A DNA stretch of 64,000 nucleotides from Platerodrilus igneus (GCA_036346225.1 JARFIW010001369.1:62001-126000), one strand, 5' to 3'; positions 45,241 through 57,090 are shown, counted from the first letter of the stretch. Translations and numbers: made by a program. Notes: generated by a model not told the origin, from the letters alone.

Positions 45241-46789
45241 ACCCATGTACTCTTAACAATAAAAAAATTTAAATTCCTGAGAAACGTTAATAAGCTTTAT
45301 ATACACTTTTAGATTTATATTTAAATACCATAATAAAAGTTAGTTATACGTATTATTCTCAATACGCAAAATAATGTAAAATACCTTCATAGTTCACTCT
45401 CACACATCACCACAATAATTTTCATAGTTTATAAAAACAACAAATTCTAAAGCGTTACCTGGAATTTCTTGAAAATCTCTACTCCGTTGACGATGCGTTT
45501 AAGTTGTTTCGCTCTCGGTTTCGTGGTTCTGCTCTGCTCGCCGCCTCCAGCTATTTGTAAATAAACATCCTCTAAGTTGTGCTGCATGCTCTGCATTCAC
45601 GGTACATCCAAATCCAATCCAAATATATTACACTTCTTTTATAATTGCGTACTTTAATTTAGTTTAATTTAATTTACGTTACTTCACGAGCTTGTTAATA
45701 TATATATGTTGCACCTCAATTAAATTTATACTCGACACTAGCCGCGTTTCCAATTATGAGACCAACACAGTACTATTTAAATTAAAAAATTTTATATACT
45801 TACAAGCTCGTGGTAAATTTCTGTTCGTAGTCTGAAGCGATGAAAATACTAAGAGATCGAAGTTAAAAGAGAGCGATGCTAATTCTCTTAGAGTATTTAT
45901 CATTCTGAATGCCACCTCTCGGCCACTCTTTCCGCGAAATATAATTTTGGTTCAACCGTTTTTGAAATCCTCCAAAATTTAGCGTGTCCTTACGATATTT
46001 TCCGAAAAGCTCGCATTCAAATTTTCCCGTGCTTGTCTGTTCTACAACTAACTATATCGACCACTGATATATCTATTGACGTCTTAAAAACCCCGCCTAT
46101 ACTAATTCTATTCCTCTCTTATGCATATTCTAGGTTTCCTTCTACCCTCGCTTGAGTGGTAGAAAATCGATAATTACTGTCCGCGTTTCAAACTAACCCA
46201 TGTGGACTGAATACGTGCATTTTGAAGTGACCTGCTATTATGCCTGTCCCATTCCGAAGCATATCATAAATTGCCCATCCCTTGTGCGCTTTAAGGAAAT
46301 TTTTAGTTAGCATTTATACGAAACATTCTACCGTTGCACAATATACCTCAAATTTCGTCTTTTATCTACACAAATAAGGGAAACATGACCTATCCAAAAC
46401 ATGCAGCTGTTCATTAACGAACGTTTTTAAAACAACATTTCTAGAAGTTTACGTTTCAAGCTATTTTATATTCAACGGCTGTTTATGTGTTAGCACAGCG
46501 TTTCACCTGGGTATTATCGATTTTTCAAGCTCTTATGCGTATTAGACGTAATTACCCGTTCAATTAAATTCAATTAAATCAATTAATAATTTGCATTGGC
46601 TTCTACAATTTATTTTCTTTACGAACCTAACTAAATTTCAATCACTACTTGTAAAATTATGGTAATACCTGTTACTTTAAATTTACTAAATGAAATAAAT
46701 TTCGCACGTAAATTATGGTTATTTCCTCTATACAGGGTGTTAGAAATTGCTTTGTTTATACTTAAATTTAGCCCTTTAAAACCACTACA
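45241..46789 (-). mobile_element. Diverged relative of the 2.1-kb LTR
   Basis: Parts such as TTTCGCACGTAAATTATGG and the AATTAAATTCAATTAAAT stretch before it match 18220-18420 of the 2.1-kb LTR in the same order. The right edge is a TA tract. Similarity is patchy, so the call is tentative. Confidence 0.4.
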
Positions 46790-46797
46790 ATATATAT

Positions 46798-46835
<38 letters not shown>
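46790..46835. repeat. (TA)n microsatellite
   Basis: A nearly pure TA run with one GA interruption, abutted on the right by TGCTGTGATAAGGGG. Confidence 0.9.
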
Positions 46836-46837
<2 letters not shown>

Positions 46838-48814
46838 CTGTGATAAGGGGTTGTTTAAGGGTGTACTTTAGGGTAAAGGTCGTTTAGAAATGGGAAATTA
46901 TAATAGGAAGCAGAAAACTGCAGTTATTTAGTAAAGAATTGAGAAATGGAGATAGTTTGTAAATAGTAAGCAGTCAACACCCTGTATATAAAGTATAAAT
47001 AGTTTTAAGCGACGCAGATAGACATAGGAAGACGCATAGTTAGCGTAGGAATAAGGAAGACATGCATTAAGTAGATAGTAAATATTTAACACCATGTAGA
47101 TAAAGTTTTAGTTAATTTAGGTAAGGCAAATAATGATATTTTCAGTAGAAGCACGCGTATTTATAAGTAAACATAATAAAGTGTAATTAAACACGCATTC
47201 AAAAGAGTTCCAAACAATTAGGTTAATACGGAGATAAGAAATAGAGCTTCGAGAAGCATGATGTAAATGCGTACAAGTAGTCAAGAACTTTGATAAAGAA
47301 AGAAGATTAAAAATTGCGTAAATAACATGCATAGATGAAAATTAAAAGTCAAATTGCATCAGTTGTTTATGGAAAAGCCATTAGATTCGTCAAAACACCG
47401 CATGTTTGATAACGAAGCACCTGCGACCAGGTCACAATTATTTGAAAGCATAGAAAATTACATCAGAAACTACTTTAAATGCAAAGATTTGATTGGTTAT
47501 AATGAACGACGAGTTTGTAGACCATACCCACTGACGGAGTAGGAGGTCAATGATATATTAGCAGGTACAGTGATAACGAACTCAGTTTTCAACTCAACAA
47601 AGGTCGAAGTGCGCCACTCTGAGACAAAGTGAGATACGTAATAATTTAAAGTGAAAAATTGTATAAGTGCGACTAAGATGAAAATTACGATTGCCGATTA
47701 AACGTAAGTAGATTTTGGGAATTTCTTTAAACTAAAGCACAATAATATTAGGGCTTCTAAAGCCGGGGAGAGTAATACAATTCTAAAGCCGGGGAGAGTA
47801 ATACAATTCTAAAGCCGGGAGAAAAATACAAGTTCTGAGTCAGGGGAAAATAAATGATAAGAATTCCAATTCCGAGTCCGGATTATGATAAACCAATTCT
47901 AAGTTTGGGGAAATTGATAAGAAGTAATAAGCCTGAATGAGATGACAATAAATTGGAGTGCATAAGTATAAGTTAATAATGGCAGTACAGAAGGTGATAG
48001 CAATAATTTAAATGCAATGGTTCAAGCGTGTGGATAAACAATATTTCGAATGAGCATGTAATAATCTTGAATTGGGGGAAAATAATTTTTATTCAAATGG
48101 ATGGCTTAATGCATGGGAAATATTAGCTGATGCGTCAATTGCGCGAAGGAAATAGGGAAGAAAATAGACCAGGTTAGATTTTTAGTTATAAGACATTATT
48201 TTTCTATTTTTTTTATTTGAATATTGAAGTTGCTTAATATAAATAAATGTGAAAAAGTCAACAAAACAGAGGACTTAAATACACATAAAGTGCGTGATAT
48301 GATAAGAGGTTTAGAACGTTCCACACTTCTTTTTTTTTATAAAGGTAATAGGGTTTTTTGGTGACTTTGGGTTTGATTAAAAAGGTATATGATTTTGATA
48401 AATGAGATTTACAACATTAATTAATTGAAAAGTGTATTTTAAATAATTTACAGAAACTGCACATAATATTTGTTTCATTATATAGAATCAAATTAACTGA
48501 ATTTATAATTCTAAATAAATGCTAGTCGAGGTCATAAGATAAAGTTAATGGGAGTGATTTGAAAATTTAAACAATCAAGGAGGAGCTATAAGTTGAATAC
48601 GAAATTGATAACGAGTAAGGCGGTAACATATCAAATTTTGTTATTGGTCGACAAGGTTGGTTCAAGATAAAATCCAGTTAAGTCCTGGCGGGAGTTTATA
48701 GCAATAGAAATAAGACAACCCAACGTCGGAGATCGTTAATTACAATTCTTGTTTATACATAGCAATATTTATATGTCGACCAAATGATGGGGCGCGAATA
48801 ATTAGGGAGCATAG

Positions 48815-48816
<2 letters not shown>
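46836..48816 (+). mobile_element. LTR-like copy 3 between TA tracts
   Basis: 1.98 kb from TGCTGTGATAAGGGG to ...GGAGCATAGCA, both ends touching TA tracts. It matches copies 1 and 2 along its length (AGAAAACTGCA, AACACCCTGTATATA, and a TAGAACGTTCC word near 48312). A local duplication of the AACACC(C/A)TGTA segment is seen at 46976 and 47089. The variable array is at 47757-47905. No supported ORF. Confidence 0.6.
47757..47905 (+). repeat. Variable CTAAAGCCGGGGAGAG array
   Basis: AATTCTAAAGCCGGGGAGAG or a variant recurs about every 26 bases, three nearly identical units followed by degenerate ones. It occupies the position held by different arrays in the sister copies. Confidence 0.8.

Positions 48817-48857
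<41 letters not shown>
48817..48857. repeat. (TA)n microsatellite
   Basis: About 20 TA units at the outer edge of copy 3. Confidence 0.95.
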
Positions 48858-48858
<1 letters not shown>

Positions 48859-48875
48859 CGATATATAAAACTTAA

Positions 48876-49012
48876 AATAAATTGTGATATTGTCGGAGGC
48901 TTTCACGGCCGGAGTCATTATAATTATTTATGGTTCCGGGTTGGGACCGTGTCATTTTATAAATGAAAGTCGACGTTTCGCCCACTTTTTGTAAGGGGAT
49001 TCATCAGGACAA
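48876..49012 (-). repeat. Dispersed-type repeat with a hammerhead-like core
   Basis: On the minus strand CTGATGA (49007-49001) is followed by a CCC/GGG-paired segment and then GAAAC (48979-48975). CTGATGA, stem, GAAA is the catalytic-core signature of hammerhead ribozymes, which are known in Penelope-like and some other retroelements. The GC-rich remainder (GGCTTTCACGGCCGG and GGTTCCGGGTTGGGACC) looks like an element end. Neither stem III nor the cleavage site could be fixed with certainty. Confidence 0.45.
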
Positions 49013-52000
49013 TAAAATAAAATAAAAATATAAAATAATAAAGATAAGAATGATAATATTAAATAGACAATATAAAGAGAAGATAAATTGTTTCACAGCA
49101 TCGATCTCATTATAGCTACATTTCGTACGCCTATTTTTATTATAACATTAACAACGTGCGCGCTTCTTTAGCTATCTCATTTTTTAACGTTAGATAGAGG
49201 GAAAAAAGCAATATAGATATGCATAAAATTCTGTTTTCTCTTGTATTCAGATAAATTACGTGTAACTTTTCTGGTTTTCACTATATAACTGTACCTAATT
49301 TCATTAATCTTGTATTACTTCCTGGTTGAACCATCTTATTTAATGAACCAAAACTGTTCAATCGCATCTTTTATTAAAACTGAGGAAAAGAATTATATAC
49401 AAACCTGCTTGATAATTATTAGAGTTTCAGCCTGTTCTTAAATATTAAGTAAACGAAGTAATCTGAATTTATAATTGAAACCATTAAAAATGACTTTTCT
49501 TATCAAAAACTAAGATTAAATAACACGATTTCGTAGTGTATGGAAAGTGGAACAATCAATTTATTTTTGGATATCCACAATGATATAATACTTCACATTA
49601 TAAATTCCATAAATTTCTGTAAAAATTAACCAAGGCTTCGAAAGTAATGTTCCGTAACACCAAAGAACGAATTGATGTTTAACAAATCTGTGTATGAATA
49701 TAAGCGATTGTGCAAGAAAAATCTGCATATTTGAATAGGCGGAAATAATTCATCCCTATGTTATCTGAGATTGTAAGAGAGGTATAAATTTATAAAAGAA
49801 GATGCTTAACGATGACACAGTTGTCTTAAGTGGTGTACTGAAGAGTGTATTTAATACAAAGTTGTGATTGTTGTTTTACTATGATGAGAGTCGTAAGTAT
49901 ATACAGCAGTAGATTAATGTATTTTTTTAAAATTTAAATTAAGTGGGAATGCTTTTCTACAAATCCTACTTTAAGTACTTGATACTCAAATACTTTTAAA
50001 ACTTTGTACTTGGTAACTGAAGAGGTACTTTGTTGAAGCACCTTTTGCTTGGTATTTTAAGTACATTCCTGTGATACCCCAACATCGATGCTTTTAGGAA
50101 CATGTGCTAGAGGGCAATCATGTACGGTTAGCAATGGAAATTGTTCTGCTATAATAATGTGGAATATTTCTATATGGGCAAGTGTACTATAATTTGTTTA
50201 GAATTTTTTATCCGTAGTGTACTAGCCCGCCCTTGAAATATGAATACTTTTGTATATTAGGGTTGTTTAGATATAATTCAGTCCCGTTCAGGATGCGATG
50301 CCGTGCTGTTGTGTGTCCTCCGGTGAGGTATTAATGATTGTTTATTTGTAAACTTAGTAAGCTATGAATTATTGAGTGATTTTAATCGATGTGGTAGTGA
50401 CAGCATCTTTGAAATTCGTTCATTGTTGGATTACATAACAGATAAGTTTGAGTAGTTAGAATTTTGTTCATTTCCGAATAGCAACGCTGTATGTGTATAT
50501 CTATAAGGAGGGTCGTTTAACCTCGTTGCAAGTGTAATTTACGGCACGCCGAATATTGTGCATTTGTTTCTACTTGTTACATTATTTTATAACATTATTT
50601 CATTAAACCCATATAAAATAGCCTGCGAATTGGTTCATTCTTCTAAACAGGTAATAGCGAGACAACGAAACTATACAGGAATTCACGTGAATCCAGGAGG
50701 GTTGCTGCTAGCCAGGGCCATATCTCAAGGGCAACCGCTTCTGTGACGAGTGGTAGAGCATCGACAAACATTACAGTAGTTGATTAAGAATTTATTTTTA
50801 AAAACAGTTATTTTAATGTATTTGCGAGTGTAACATGCCATTTGGTCAAGGCCTAGCCATGTTACAACGTGTTTCGCACTTTTTAAAATACTTGTGTTTA
50901 CCCATTCTAAAAAACACATTTTATTACTTCTTGGAATTAAGTTTGATTCCGAATATATATTTACATTTACTCTTGTACTAGAAAATTAAGATAAACACAG
51001 ATATTATTTTCTTCTTTATTTGTGGTATATAAATAAATAAGTATAGAAGTAATTTTCTGATTGGTCGATTTCATTAAGCATGTCTTTTAAAACACAATCG
51101 GTGTAAATCTGAATTTGTCAGGAGTGTCATTTATCGTTCCTTTGATAACCCCTTCTTGTATATTGGGTACCAGTATCATTGTTTTCTTTTAATATCTGAC
51201 TGTCCGATGATGCAAAGTCAACATTGTTAACATATCTAAAAATTGCCATGAGGTTACGTGCGGTTCGTATTTTCTACCTAAAAGCATAACGTTTTAATAA
51301 AATAATTTCATCAACGTCTTACTTGGGATGTAAGATGAAATCTCGCCTATTAGGACCTGTCCTGTAAATTAAAATTTGTAAGATATTAACAGATAAATTT
51401 TGGATTGTTTTATTCAACCATGAGTATTATAATTTGGTGACACGTTTGTTTTTGCAGGGTCTAAATGTATACTCCAAAACTTTACTTCAAATATAAACTT
51501 CAAAATTGTCCTCTAATTTTTACTCCGAAAATATCTACAATTATTTCTGTATAAATTTCTACGTACGATACATATTTTTGATTTATCTTATACGTTGGAT
51601 GTCGTTGATATCTTTATAAATTTTCCCTCAATGCTTTATATAAAAAAGGGTATGATATGCAGCATTTTACTTACACAATATAAAAATATTTAAATGGCGG
51701 ATTTTTTTTGATGGAATCAAATAGTTTTTTAACTGCAAATAGTTGGCGGATCACCTATTTAGAAAATTGAAGACTTCACCTTGTGGACGAGTGGATTGAC
51801 AACTATCAGGTGTTTTCTAAAAAACGCCATGTGGAACTTAAAGAAAACTAAAACATAAGTATCCGCCTAAAATATTTACTTACTCCAGGTATTAATTTTA
51901 CAGCAATTCCTTTTAGTGTAAATGATAGTGGTAATATTACCTAACTTTTTACACATAACTAAATTATGTGACTATCGAATTACAAAGTGAAGCCTTAAAT

Positions 52001-52050
52001 ATTCTCCAAACCATATAAAATCATGACCAAAGAAGCTACGGGTTCTTGAC
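49013..52050. other. AT-rich stretch, no gene seen
   Basis: About 3 kb with no supported coding region on either strand. Short ORFs at 50558-50746 and 50725-50919 are small and lack any recognisable motif. Confidence 0.55.
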
Positions 52051-52119
52051 GTCAAGACTGGCAACTCTCATCAGCAATAAGTGAACCACGCTCAAGTTAA
52101 GAACCGTTACCAAAAGACC

Positions 52120-52330
52120 AACGAAAATTTTGCAAGATATTAAACACTTGATGAGACGACGTAACCAACAGCACAGGACAACTTCCTAGAAAAGCTGACA
52201 GTACAGACCTTTGTTAACGAGATACGAGACGGGGAGACCCAACAAACACTACAACTGGCTCGACCAAGGACGCTAGATGTCGCGCTTGCTCATGCTTTGG
52301 AATTTGAATAGGCTAAGCATGGCAGTGGAG
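52120..52330 (+). pseudogene. Gag fragment of the gypsy remnant
   Basis: The frame contains FLEKLTVQTFVNEIRDG and then LQLARPRTLDVALAHALEFE, the conserved end of a gypsy capsid region. No zinc knuckle is recognisable after it. Confidence 0.65.
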
Positions 52331-52529
52331 AGGTAGGATGCTTCGTAGAGCAGCAGGGCCAATAAAGCGTAAAGGAGGTGGTTCGACAGATACTTTGTGA
52401 ACACCAACCAAAGAAGAAGGGTACCAGAGAAGCCAGAGAACTAAAGTGGGTCGACGGGAAGGAGCGAAAGTCGACTTGCACCGATTTTGTTTCAAAGACC
52501 ATCATCCGCATAGCATCATCTAACCATAG

Positions 52530-53218
52530 GAGCAATATTTACATATATTATACACAGTTTAACGTCACGAGCGTGAAGTTCTTATTTGACATCAGAGCCG
52601 TTAGGACAATCGTTTTTATCCAGATGTTATACGCAGCAGTGGTAAAGTGTCATCAACGTCGCCGTGGATCAATGTAGTAAGCGTAAGACTACGGATCCCA
52701 AAGTCCTGGATTCGAATCCCGACACGGCCGACTGCTTGAAAAATGGCAGGTGAGCATTTTTCACAAAAATTACGCCCTCGTTCAGATGAGAGGTTAAATG
52801 GAGTTCCCGTGTGAGAATGTTGTCTCGCACGTTAAAGATCCCTACCTTGCTTGGAATGGCAAGGGTTCGGCGAAATTCTAAATTTCCAGGCAACAAAAAA
52901 CTCGCCTCCTGGCCAATATAGTACCTTCGGGCGGAGCATTGGAAATGTAAATGCACGGTAAAGTGTCATCCGCGACGGTGCATCTTCGAACCACAGCCAT
53001 TGAGGAAATTCAAACGCACGGAATGCTAGACGTAAAAATCGGAGTGGGGAGTAAAGTATTTGACAATTAGGTAGTAATAGCGAATATCACCAAAGAAGTT
53101 ATCTTGGGAATGAATATCTAGAAACGATGTGAATATGAAAGAGGATGTCTCGAGAGTAGCGGACGAAGGAGTTCCGTTTTGCGAAGCTGACGACGATTCC
53201 GTGCGAGTTTGTCAAAAC
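52530..53218 (+). pseudogene. Protease region of the gypsy remnant, split by a SINE
   Basis: Before the insertion, VKFLFDIRAVRTIVF stands where families have F-L-I-D-T-G-A, so the active site is destroyed. After the insertion (from 52971), LRTTAIEEIQTHGML and VVIANITKEVILGMNI correspond to the later protease strands including the I-L-G motif. Confidence 0.6.
52655..52956 (+). mobile_element. SINE copy 2, full length, with 14-bp target duplication
   Basis: Flanked by GGTAAAGTGTCATC at 52641-52654 and 52957-52970. The tRNA-like head shows an A-box-like TGGATCAATGTAG and the B box GATTCGAATCC. The body and the 3' hairpin (CCAATA/CATTGG with inner TTCG loop) follow. Confidence 0.92.
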
Positions 53219-53232
53219 GGACGACATTATCC

Positions 53233-53545
53233 GGTGTCTCCGTGGTGTAGGTGGTATGCGTGTGACTACTATGCCCTAGGTTTCGGGTTCGAATCCCGAT
53301 ACGGTCAGCCTGAATAATGTTAGGAAAGCATTTTTCAGAAAAAATACACCCTCGTTCGGATAAGAAGTAAAATGGAGGTCTCGTGTGTGTGTGTGTGTGT
53401 GTGTGTGTTGTCATGCACGTTAAAGATACCTACATTGCTTGGAACAGCAAGTGTCTGACAGAATTCAAAATTTCCAGGTAAAAAAAACTTGCTTCCTGGC
53501 CAATGTGGTACCTTCGTGTAGAGCATTGGAAAAACTCAAATGTAA
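53233..53545 (+). mobile_element. SINE copy 3, full length, with 14-bp target duplication
   Basis: Flanked by GGACGACATTATCC at 53219-53232 and 53546-53559. The head contains a perfect B box GGTTCGAATCC. A (GT)n run has expanded inside the body at about 53384-53408. Confidence 0.92.
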
Positions 53546-53559
53546 GGACGACATTATCC

Positions 53560-53905
53560 TACCTGAAAGGACAAAATGTGGTGTTGAGAAATTTGTATGG
53601 TGTTTTCCGGAGAGGGGGCTTTATGTGCGTGATTAAATCGATTACTGACGAATCCCTCAGAAAGGTCATGCTTGTGAGAAAGGTTCTGATGAATGTGATA
53701 AATGGTGTACTTGTTAAGATTTTAAACGCTTATAACTACATATCGCGTTTCAACGGCTAGGTGGCGCGTGTACTGGTGTTGAGAAGAAACCACCCACCAA
53801 GGAGTGCTTCTCGAAGTTATTAGATCAGTTAACTATACCATACCATCTTGAAAAACAACAACTGGCAGGAATTAAAAACTTGATTCAACAGTACTCGGAT
53901 ATGAG
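53560..53905 (+). pseudogene. Protease-RT linker of the gypsy remnant
   Basis: Degenerate coding continues after SINE copy 3. LEKQQLAGIKNLIQQYSDM near 53850-53905 resembles the segment shortly before the RT domain of gypsy elements, where SINE copy 4 interrupts it. Confidence 0.5.
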
Positions 53906-54196
53906 TCGGCTCCGTAGATCAGTTAGGTTTTCGTATGACTGCTGATCAAAAAAAAAAACTGGTTTGATTCTCGACACGGACCGTTTGAATGATGCTAGAA
54001 GAGCATTTTTAGCAAAAATACGCCCTCGTTCCGATGAAAAGTAAAATGTAGGTTTAGTGTGTGTGTTGTCACGCAAGTTATAGATACCTATCTTGCTTGA
54101 AATAGCAAAGGTTCGGCAAATTTCAAAATTTCCAGGTAAACAAAAACTCGGTTTCTGTAGTACTTTCGGATGAAGCATTGGAAAGTCAAATGTAGG
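53906..54196 (+). mobile_element. SINE copy 4
   Basis: The head begins GGCTCCGTAGATCAGTTAGG, with a good A box, followed by a B box GGTTTGATTCTC. An A-run near 53950 interrupts the head. The 3' hairpin is degenerate (CTGTAGTACTTTCGGATGAAG). The target duplication is not clear. Confidence 0.85.
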
Positions 54197-54238
54197 GTAC
54201 TTAGACGTGTTAGCGCTTGCAGTCAATTAGGGAAGACC

Positions 54239-54514
54239 CTACATTTGATTTTCCAATGCTCCATTCGAAGATACTGCATTAGCCAGGAAGCGAGTTTTTG
54301 TTTACCTGGAAATCTTCTAATTTTCGAACCCTTGCTGTTGTAAGCAAGGTAGGGATCTTTATCGTGCGTAACAACACTCACACACGGGACCTCCATTTTA
54401 CCTCTCATCTGAACGAGGGCGTATTTTTGTGAAAAATACTCGCCATCTTTAAGCGGACCGTGTCGGGATTCGAACCCGAGACCTTGGGCGTAATAGTCAC
54501 ACGCGTACCAACTG
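54239..54514 (-). mobile_element. SINE copy 5, minus orientation, with 12-bp target duplication
   Basis: Flanked by TTAGGGAAGACC at 54227-54238 and TTAGGGAAAACC at 54515-54526 (one difference). On the minus strand the B box reads GGGTTCGAATCCC. Without the insert the flanking pol frame reads across into LGKTALIKHLIDIGDARP. Confidence 0.92.
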
Positions 54515-55030
54515 TTAGGGAAAACCGCACTAATAAAACATTTAATCGATATAGGAGATGCCAGACCCATATAACATCAGCCGAAAAGATATAGAGAGGC
54601 AAGGAATGATTGAGCACTCTGGTAGCCTTTGTGTGTCGCCTCTTGTGCTTGTAAAGAAGAAGGACGGGTTAACAGGATTTTGTGTAGACTGCAGACCATT
54701 AAATGACATTACCAAAGAGGATAGCTACTCACTTCCAAGATTAAACGAACCTCTAGATACACTTTCAGTATCGGAAGGTTCTCAACCTTTGTATTGAAGA
54801 GTGGTTACTGACAAGTGGATATGGAACCAAAGATCGGGAAAATACCGCTTTCACTCTTGGTACTGACCTATGGCAATTTACTGTCGTACCATTTGGATCT
54901 GCAATGCTCTTGCCACCTTCAAGCGCTTAATGGGTAACATTTTGCTCAGACTGACGCAGAAAATGGTAAGACAGTACCTAAGTGGCCAACGCCTAAAGAC
55001 AAACATCAGCTGTGCAGCTTTCTGAGGTTA
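54515..55030 (+). pseudogene. Reverse transcriptase of the gypsy remnant
   Basis: KHLIDIGDARP leads into RT with IERQGMIEHSGSLCVSP, LVLVKKKDGLTGFCVD, CRPLNDITKEDSYSLPR, then after a frame change VPFGS and ALATFKRLMGNIL. The catalytic Y-x-D-D region is missing, probably through a deletion near 54940-54970. Connection sequence (WPTPKDKHQLCSFLRLY) follows. Confidence 0.8.
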
Positions 55031-55591
55031 TACACTTAGTATAGAAGATTCGTTTATGGGTTTTCAAATATTTCCAAGCTCTTAACCAAGCTGACTGAAG
55101 AAAGACGTAATTGTGTTTGGGATGAAGATTGCCAAAATATTAAAACACCTGAGATATTCATTAATAACAGTTCCGATCTTAAATTATTATCGGTCGGAAA
55201 GCAAATTGTCTTGGATGCAGATGCAAGCAATGTCGCCATCGTAAGAGTACTAATCCAGATACAAGACGGGCAAGAGGGGGGTTATTGGTTACTTTACAAG
55301 TTGCCCTCGAAACTGGAATAGAATTGCGTTACAAAATAGGAATTGTTGGCCATGGTAAAACCCGCAGAACATCCTTATAAGTACCAGTACGGCAAAAATT
55401 TTCATCTGAGAATCTACCACACAGACCTGAATAGCTTTTACAGTTTAAAAACCCCGATAGGTAAGTCACCAGATGGATAGCAGGGCAGCAGTAGTATGTT
55501 TTCTACAAAGAACAGCGTACTGGTACAAGTCATGGTAATGTGGGTGCGCTTTCAAAACAACCTTGCCATCGCTCAGGGTTAGAAACAAAAT
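55031..55591 (+). pseudogene. RNase H and connection region of the gypsy remnant
   Basis: RRFVYGFSNISKLLTKLTEE and VWDEDCQNIKTPE are connection landmarks. QIVLDADASNVAIVRVLIQ is the RNase H start with the first Asp, and ELLAMVKPAEHPYKYQYG carries the Glu and the YL-x-G-type strand. Stops and frame changes are present. Coding is cut by SINE copy 6; no integrase is seen after it. Confidence 0.75.
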
Positions 55592-55887
55592 GGCAGCTCC
55601 GTGAATCAAACGGTTCGTGTATGGCTGCTGATCCCAAGGTCTCGGGTTTGATTCTCAACACGGATCGCTTGAAAAGTGTTAGGGCGAGCATTTTTCGCAG
55701 AAGTGCGACCTCGTTCGGATAAGAGGTAAAATATACGCCCCGTGTGCGAGTGTTGTCACACACAGTAAATATCTCTACCTTGCTTGAAATAACAAGTGTT
55801 CGGCGAAATTCAAAATTTCCAGGTAAAAGACTCGCCTCCTGGCCAATGTAGTACCTTCGAGTGGAGTATTGTAAAATCAAATGTAGC
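55592..55887 (+). mobile_element. SINE copy 6
   Basis: The head GGCAGCTCCGTGAATCAAACGG and B box GGGTTTGATTCTC are followed by the usual body and the hairpin CCAATGTAGTACCTTCGAG. Flanks TAGAAACAAAATG and TAAAACAAAGTG look like a decayed duplication. Confidence 0.85.
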
Positions 55888-55990
55888 GCTAAAACAAAGT
55901 GTGATCTACTTAGTCGGACTACCGTGATCAATGACGATTGGCAGCCTTTACAGTTGCGAACCGAACAGGAGAATGACAAAGACTTAGGTT

Positions 55991-56589
55991 TCATTCTGGG
56001 TTGGAAAACCAGATAAAAACTCCCATCTTCGTGCTATCCTCTTAATAAGTAGCGAAACACAATAATTAATTCATATTGAAATACAATAATTAACTACCTA
56101 AGTACTATAATTAATTTATATTGAAGCACTATAGTTAACTCTGCAATAATTTATATCACATAAGGCAATTTATCTCATCTTCCGTATTATAATCAAAGTT
56201 TGAACTAGAACAAACTTTAAAACTCCTAACGGACAAATTATATGTTATTCAATTATTCTAGATTATTTCGATAACGTGCCAGAATTATGCAAATAGCATC
56301 TAGAAAACTCTTATTGTTAATAAAGCTCTTTAATGCTACCTCTTGTAAACCTTAATGTAAGATGCTTCTCTTACATTCAGCTGTACTATTCTGGCCAAAG
56401 ACAAACTAAGTGACGTCTTGTTACAGAAACGGGGTATTTTTAAAAAAAAATCTTTAGTTTCAGATTCTATTTAAAGAACGATATATCCAACGAATTGTTA
56501 CATGAGTATATATTCTGTAATAAGTTCTAAAGTTTCTTCTGTTTAATACACCATTTGTTACCCTGCACACATTCACGTACTCGTCAGCA
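55991..56589. other. No gene seen
   Basis: AT-rich sequence with a duplicated AATTAATT...ATTGAA(A/G)CAC word near 56060-56130 and no coding support. Confidence 0.5.
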
Positions 56590-57090
56590 TATCTGGTATA
56601 ATGGATGCAACTGTCACAAAAATTCACTCTTAAAGATATTCGATGACAATGTTTTCAAAATGTTCCTACAAAAAATAATTGAGTGTAGTTAAGTATGAGC
56701 TTCTTGGTGTCCAGGCGACATCTCCTGTCCTTTCAATCCACCTGTTTAGAAATCTGCAACAGGAACATTTTTGCTGAAATGCAGCGGAGCGCCATCTTGC
56801 TGAAAGAAAATTAATCCTTTTTTTGTTGAATATTGTCAATCTGAGGAATTACAGTGTTAGAGCCGGCCATAATAAACGATCCCATTACTTGTTCTTTCTG
56901 CAAACATAAACCAGCTGAGGATACGGTCATGCATTAGTCCACACCAGACATTAACCTTGGGAAAATCACACTGATATTCAATGAATTTATACGGTGACTC
57001 TTATTCACAAATTTTGCAACTGTGTCTATTTATTTTCTCATTGATAAGAAACGTCGCCTCATCTAAAAGCAAGACATATATTAATAAAAC
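56590..57090 (-). pseudogene. Mariner-superfamily transposase catalytic fragment
   Basis: On the minus strand LLLDEATFLINEKINRH carries the first catalytic Asp (57061-57063). VNVWCGLMHDRI follows, and FFQQDGAPLHFSKNV has the second Asp (56794-56796), 89 residues later. After one frameshift, RWIERTGDVAWTPRSSYLT shows the region of the third acidic residue, where Tyr stands in place of Asp. Stops at several points confirm decay. The N-terminal DNA-binding half is not seen. It belongs to the same broad family as the fragment at 24.2-24.4 kb. Confidence 0.8.

Larger units (their letters stand above)
52060..55990 (+). mobile_element. Gypsy remnant carrying five SINE insertions
   Basis: Plus-strand pieces of gag, protease, RT and RNase H follow in normal order but are strongly decayed and separated by SINE copies 2-6. 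LTRs were not identified. Reading continues sensibly from one side of an insertion to the other at copy 5, which supports the view that the SINEs entered a once-continuous pol gene. Confidence 0.75.

Noticed and set aside
53268..53310. Possible tRNA genes around the GGTTCGAATCC boxes
   Set aside because: They are heads of SINE copies that run into a common body and are flanked by target duplications; acceptor stems are incomplete.
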